DNA of 64,000 nt from Bacteroidota bacterium. Lineage in GTDB: Bacteria; Bacteroidota; Bacteroidia; Chitinophagales; Chitinophagaceae. This document shows positions 60,746-64,000 of this stretch, piece after piece. The stretch is taken from the NCBI GenBank assembly GCA_018267705.1, contig JAFDXX010000017.1, forward strand, positions 124,001 through 188,000, in the 5' to 3' direction. Position numbers and translations under genes: made by a program. The notes below the pieces were generated by a model that saw nothing but the letters and a program-made list of their open reading frames with translations, ran no database searches and had not been told where the DNA came from. The first letter of the stretch is position 1. Each line of letters opens with the position of its first letter.

Positions 60746-62275
60746 TTATTCAAAATCTGATGCTTTCGGTAAAATATCTGATGGATTACGCAGCTTGCTA
60801 TTTTTTTTACTGTATGAAAAATAAACAATCAATCCAATGACCATCCAACCAAAGGCAACCATTAAAGTACGTTTATCTAAACCAACAATCATTGCTAAAC
60901 AAATAACGGCACCCAATACTGAAACTACAGGAGCCATTGGTGTTTTAAAAGGACGTTGAATATGTGGAGATTTTACTCTTAAAATCCATACGCCTAAACT
61001 CACTAATACAAATGCAAATAAAGTTCCAAAGCTGGTTAAATCTCCTGCAATACTTCCGGGAACAAAGGCAGCAAAAGCCCCTACAAATAAGAACAAAATC
61101 CAATTGGCTTTGTACGGTGTTTTAAATTTAGGATGTAACACACCAAATGCTTTAGGTATTAATCCATCATTACTCATTGTATAAAAAATACGGCTTTGCC
61201 CCATAAGCATTACAAGTATTACGGAAGAAAAACCTGCAAGAATAGCTACTGTAACTGCAGTGGCAAGCCATCCGTAACCATGCATATAAGTTGAAATGGC
61301 GTATGCAACAGAAGCTTCACGTCCTTTTTCAGGATCAACAAAATCTTTCCAGTTGGCAACACCTGTTAATACATGTCCAAATAATATATATAAAACGGTA
61401 CAAATTACTAATGATCCTAAAATACCAATGGGCATATCTCTTTTAGGATTTTTAGCTTCTTGGGCTGCGGTACTTACGGCATCAAATCCAATAAAGGCAA
61501 AAAATACAATGGCGGCACCGCCCAGTACTCCGCCCCAACCATGTTTATTCCACCCACTATAATCTGCAATAACCTTTCCGGCACTGTCTTTTACGGCAGC
61601 TGTGTTTTCAGGAATTAAATAAGGAGAATGATTTTCTGGTTTAATAAAATGCCAACCAATAGCAATAAATATTATTACAATAGCTACTTTAACAAACACA
61701 ATAATGGCATTTACCATTGCACTTTCTTGTGTGCCTTTAATAAGTAATAGGGTTAGCAATAATAAAATAAGTAAAGCCGGTGCATTAATAATACCTTTAT
61801 GTAAAACACCTGCGGTATCTGTAAAACTTTCAAAAGGTGAGTGGCACCACTCATAAGGAATACCACCTCCCAACAGTTTATTTAAATATTCACTCCATGC
61901 AATACTTACGGTGGCAGCACCTAAGGCATATTCCATAATTAAAGCCCATCCTATAATCCATGCAATTAATTCACCCATGGTTACATAACTGTATGCATAA
62001 GCACTACCTGCAATAGGAATCATGGCTGCAAATTCTGCATAACATAATCCCGCAAAAGCACAACCAATAGCAGCTACAATAAAAGAAAGGGTAACAGCGG
62101 GACCCGCAGCTTCTCCTGCTGCTGCTGCGGTTCTTACAAAAAGACCTGCACCAATAATGGCTCCAATACCAAGTGCAATAAGGTTTCCTGCACCTAGTGT
62201 TCTTTTTAAACCTTTTTCACCATCGGCTGCCTGAGCCAACATTTGGTCTAAAGATTTTTTCGCAAATAAACTCAT
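60746..62275 (-). CDS. APC-family amino-acid permease
   Basis: 509 residues with about 12 to 14 membrane helices, of the cationic-amino-acid-transporter branch. The first helix is LIALGIGAIIGAGLFVRTAA with the substrate-binding glycine loop (IGAIIGAGLF). Further landmarks are GPAVTLSFIVAAIGCAFAGL, CYAEFAAMIPIAGSAYAYSY, GWALIMEYALGAATVSIAW, and FFAFIGFDAVSTAAQEAKNP for helix 6. Substrate specificity cannot be told. The start follows an AT-rich region without a clear ribosome-binding site. It is divergent from the dicarboxylate/amino-acid symporter. Confidence 0.94.
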   Translation of the reverse strand: MSLFAKKSLDQMLAQAADGEKGLKRTLGAGNLIALGIGAIIGAGLFVRTAAAAGEAAGPAVTLSFIVAAIGCAFAGLCYAEFAAMIPIAGSAYAYSYVTMGELIAWIIGWALIMEYALGAATVSIAWSEYLNKLLGGGIPYEWCHSPFESFTDTAGVLHKGIINAPALLILLLLTLLLIKGTQESAMVNAIIVFVKVAIVIIFIAIGWHFIKPENHSPYLIPENTAAVKDSAGKVIADYSGWNKHGWGGVLGGAAIVFFAFIGFDAVSTAAQEAKNPKRDMPIGILGSLVICTVLYILFGHVLTGVANWKDFVDPEKGREASVAYAISTYMHGYGWLATAVTVAILAGFSSVILVMLMGQSRIFYTMSNDGLIPKAFGVLHPKFKTPYKANWILFLFVGAFAAFVPGSIAGDLTSFGTLFAFVLVSLGVWILRVKSPHIQRPFKTPMAPVVSVLGAVICLAMIVGLDKRTLMVAFGWMVIGLIVYFSYSKKNSKLRNPSDILPKASDFE

Positions 62276-62421
62276 AAGTGTGTTTGATTGGGGTTCTTAA
62301 AAAATATTTGATGTGGAAAAATAAGGATTTAATCATTTCCAATAGTTAAAAATTTATGAGAACGTATTTTGCAGATAGAATACTTTATATTGCCAACCTA
62401 ACTATTTATAAAAATTGCTGT

Positions 62422-63693
62422 ATGGCTAATGTGCCTGTAACCCCTCAAAAAAAAAGTAGGTTAACCTTATGGATTGTAGTGGCAATGATATTAGGAATTA
62501 TTGCAGGATACTTTGTTCATGAGTATTACCCAATTGCTACTGCAAAAACTTTTTCAACTAATATTAATTTGCTTACCACTATTTTTTTAAGATTAGTGCA
62601 AATGATTGTTGCTCCCATTGTTTTTACAACATTAGCAGTGGGTATTGCCAAATTAGGCGATATGAAAACGGTAGGAAGAGTTGGCGGAAAAGCAATGTTA
62701 TGGTTTATTACAGCCTCATTGGTATCACTTTCGTTAGGCTTAGTTTTAGTAAATCTTTTTAAACCCGGTGTTGGTGCAGATATAAAACATACCGATGTTG
62801 CTGCCGTAAATGATTTATTAGAAAAATCAAAAGGGTTTTCTTTACAAAAATTTGTTGAACATGTAGTACCACGCAGTGTTATAGAAGCTATGGCCAATAA
62901 CGAAATTTTACAATTGGTTGTATTTTCTATTTTCTTTGGAATTGCTTTAACGGCTATAGGGAAAAAAGGAGAATCTATTATTAATGCATTAGACTCATTA
63001 GCACATGTTGTATTAAAAATGGTAGGTTATGTTATGTATTTGGCACCGGCAGGAGTTTTTGGTGCTATGGCTGCTGCAATTGCAAAAAATGGAATTGGCA
63101 TATTATTCACTTTCGGAAAATATTTAGGAGAATTTTATTTAGGATTATTAATTCTATGGTTGTTGTTATTGGGAGTAGGTTATTTATTCTTAAAACAAAA
63201 ATTACTTGTATTAGTAAAAAGAATTGCTGCACCAATGGGTATAGCATTTAGTACTGCAAGCAGTGAAGCAGTTTATCCTAAATTGGTAGAAGAATTAGAG
63301 CGGTTTGGATGTAATAACAAAATTGTAAGTTTTATATTGCCCTTAGGTTACTCTTTTAATTTAGACGGAAGTATGATGTATATGACTTTTGCAAGCATGT
63401 TTATTGCACAAGCATTTAATATTACAGGAATTACCGGAGATATAAGTCAGCAGATAGTTATGTTACTTGTTTTCTTAATTACAAGTAAAGGAATTGCAGG
63501 CGTACCAAGAGCAAGTTTAGTAGTAGTATTGGCAACCGGTGCTATGTTTGGGTTACCGGCAGAAGGCGTTGGTTTAATTTTAGCAATTGATGTTTTTTGC
63601 GATATGGGTAGAACCATGACCAATGTTTTAGGCAATGCATTAGCTACAAGTGTGGTAAGCAAATGGGAAGGAGAATTAAAACATTCGGCATAA
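62422..63693 (+). CDS. Dicarboxylate/amino-acid:cation symporter (DAACS family)
   Basis: 423 residues from ATG 62422 (MANVPVTPQKKSRLTLWI). The in-frame ATG at 62356 would add 22 residues before the first helix and is less likely. Family segments are FLRLVQMIVAPIVFTTLAVGIA, STASSEAVYPKLVEELERFG in the first re-entrant loop region, GYSFNLDGSMMYMTFASMFI with the cation- and substrate-binding NLDG, and IAGVPRASLVVV, then DVFCDMGRTMTNVLGNALAT with the conserved Asp and Arg-Thr of helix 8. It imports glutamate, aspartate or C4-dicarboxylates with H+ or Na+. Confidence 0.95.
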   Translation: MANVPVTPQKKSRLTLWIVVAMILGIIAGYFVHEYYPIATAKTFSTNINLLTTIFLRLVQMIVAPIVFTTLAVGIAKLGDMKTVGRVGGKAMLWFITASLVSLSLGLVLVNLFKPGVGADIKHTDVAAVNDLLEKSKGFSLQKFVEHVVPRSVIEAMANNEILQLVVFSIFFGIALTAIGKKGESIINALDSLAHVVLKMVGYVMYLAPAGVFGAMAAAIAKNGIGILFTFGKYLGEFYLGLLILWLLLLGVGYLFLKQKLLVLVKRIAAPMGIAFSTASSEAVYPKLVEELERFGCNNKIVSFILPLGYSFNLDGSMMYMTFASMFIAQAFNITGITGDISQQIVMLLVFLITSKGIAGVPRASLVVVLATGAMFGLPAEGVGLILAIDVFCDMGRTMTNVLGNALATSVVSKWEGELKHSA

Positions 63694-63737
63694 TAAAACA
63701 TGATTTTAATTATTAATATAATATTTTATACTGGTAT

Positions 63738-64000
63738 ATGTTATCAATTATTTTAGACAATTTTAGCTGGCATCAATTATTACAACCTCAGTTTTACATT
63801 GAGCATGGCGGATTGTGGCTATTACTTTTTGTTGTATTTGCCGAAACCGGATTGTTTGCCGGTTTCTTTTTACCCGGCGATAGTTTATTATTTGTTGCAG
63901 GAATTTATAATAGAGAATTAATTACTACAATTTTCCCTTTTATTCAAAACGATTACATACAATTACTACTATTGTGGGTACTCATTTCTTTTGCTGGAAT
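63738..64000 (+). CDS. DedA family membrane protein, N-terminal fragment (runs off window)
   Basis: The first 87 codons of a plus-strand gene starting at ATG 63738, cut by the window end. It reads [20 protein letters not shown], then [22 protein letters not shown], the DedA hallmark E-x-G-x(3)-F-x-P-G-D-S/T. DedA proteins are membrane proteins linked to lipid carrier (undecaprenyl phosphate) transport and membrane homeostasis. It follows the symporter gene by 44 bases on the same strand. Confidence 0.9.
   Translation, partial: MLSIILDNFSWHQLLQPQFYIEHGGLWLLLFVVFAETGLFAGFFLPGDSLLFVAGIYNRELITTIFPFIQNDYIQLLLLWVLISFAG

Noticed and set aside
1..64000. Mobile elements, prophage or integrase genes
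   Set aside because: No transposase, integrase or phage structural protein was seen in any frame. The only repeats are the small intergenic family and the gene duplication at 26.7-27.5 kb.

Overview
This window comes from a low-GC member of the Bacteroidota, most likely a Chitinophagaceae-type organism. The evidence is a C-terminal type IX secretion (T9SS) sorting domain at 55570-57990, a PID-CTERM-like tag at 55313-55519, a DUF3127 gene, A-rich start regions instead of strong Shine-Dalgarno sites, several TAnnTTTG promoter boxes, and core proteins (SecA, AspS, DnaA, SucD) of Bacteroidota type and length. I see no transposase, integrase, phage gene, CRISPR array or rRNA. Apart from one accessory island at about 25.9-30.4 kb, this is ordinary chromosome.

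Layout. 1-2565: PD40-type gene (cut by the window edge), TPR lipoprotein, rpe, tRNA-Pro, RRM protein. 2582-7899: a minus-strand run read deoC, catalytic aldehyde dehydrogenase, non-catalytic aldehyde dehydrogenase, SPOR protein, M20 amidohydrolase; the two dehydrogenases look like a two-gene ALDH16. 7996-13564: secA, atpG, scpB. 13568-19511: an ElaA-type acetyltransferase, two FAD oxidoreductases, DUF3127, and a 5'-nucleotidase split into two genes. 19648-25800: dnaA, an Nramp-USP fusion, a lipoprotein, and a glucan phosphorylase homologue without the PLP lysine.

25851-30329 is the accessory island: an FNR-like regulator, a perfect FNR-type palindrome, a secreted lipoprotein with a Cys/His permuted-papain-like C-terminus, three tandem paralogous small membrane-anchored proteins and an exported protein of unknown role. 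It resembles a toxin/immunity locus and is the best candidate here for an undescribed system. 30422-34097 holds ubiX, a repeat-bearing mini-lipoprotein divergent from an ECF sigma gene, a membrane trypsin-like protease with an anti-sigma-like cytoplasmic part, and a polysaccharide deacetylase.

34126-51903 is housekeeping: rnc-fabF-acpP, rarA, aspS, an alpha-2-macroglobulin, sucD, gap and pgk. 52078-55138 holds lemA and two TPM genes, a DCC protein and yebC. 55313-60619 holds the surface-sorting genes and a 7TM histidine kinase/LuxR-type pair. 60746-64000 holds an amino-acid permease, a dicarboxylate/amino-acid symporter and the start of a DedA gene.

A small structured repeat (core GTGCGACGCAAC followed by a hairpin) occurs in four intergenic regions. 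Several other intergenic hairpins are listed as terminators, operators or RNA candidates. All functional calls are by reading sequence and motifs; no database search was possible.
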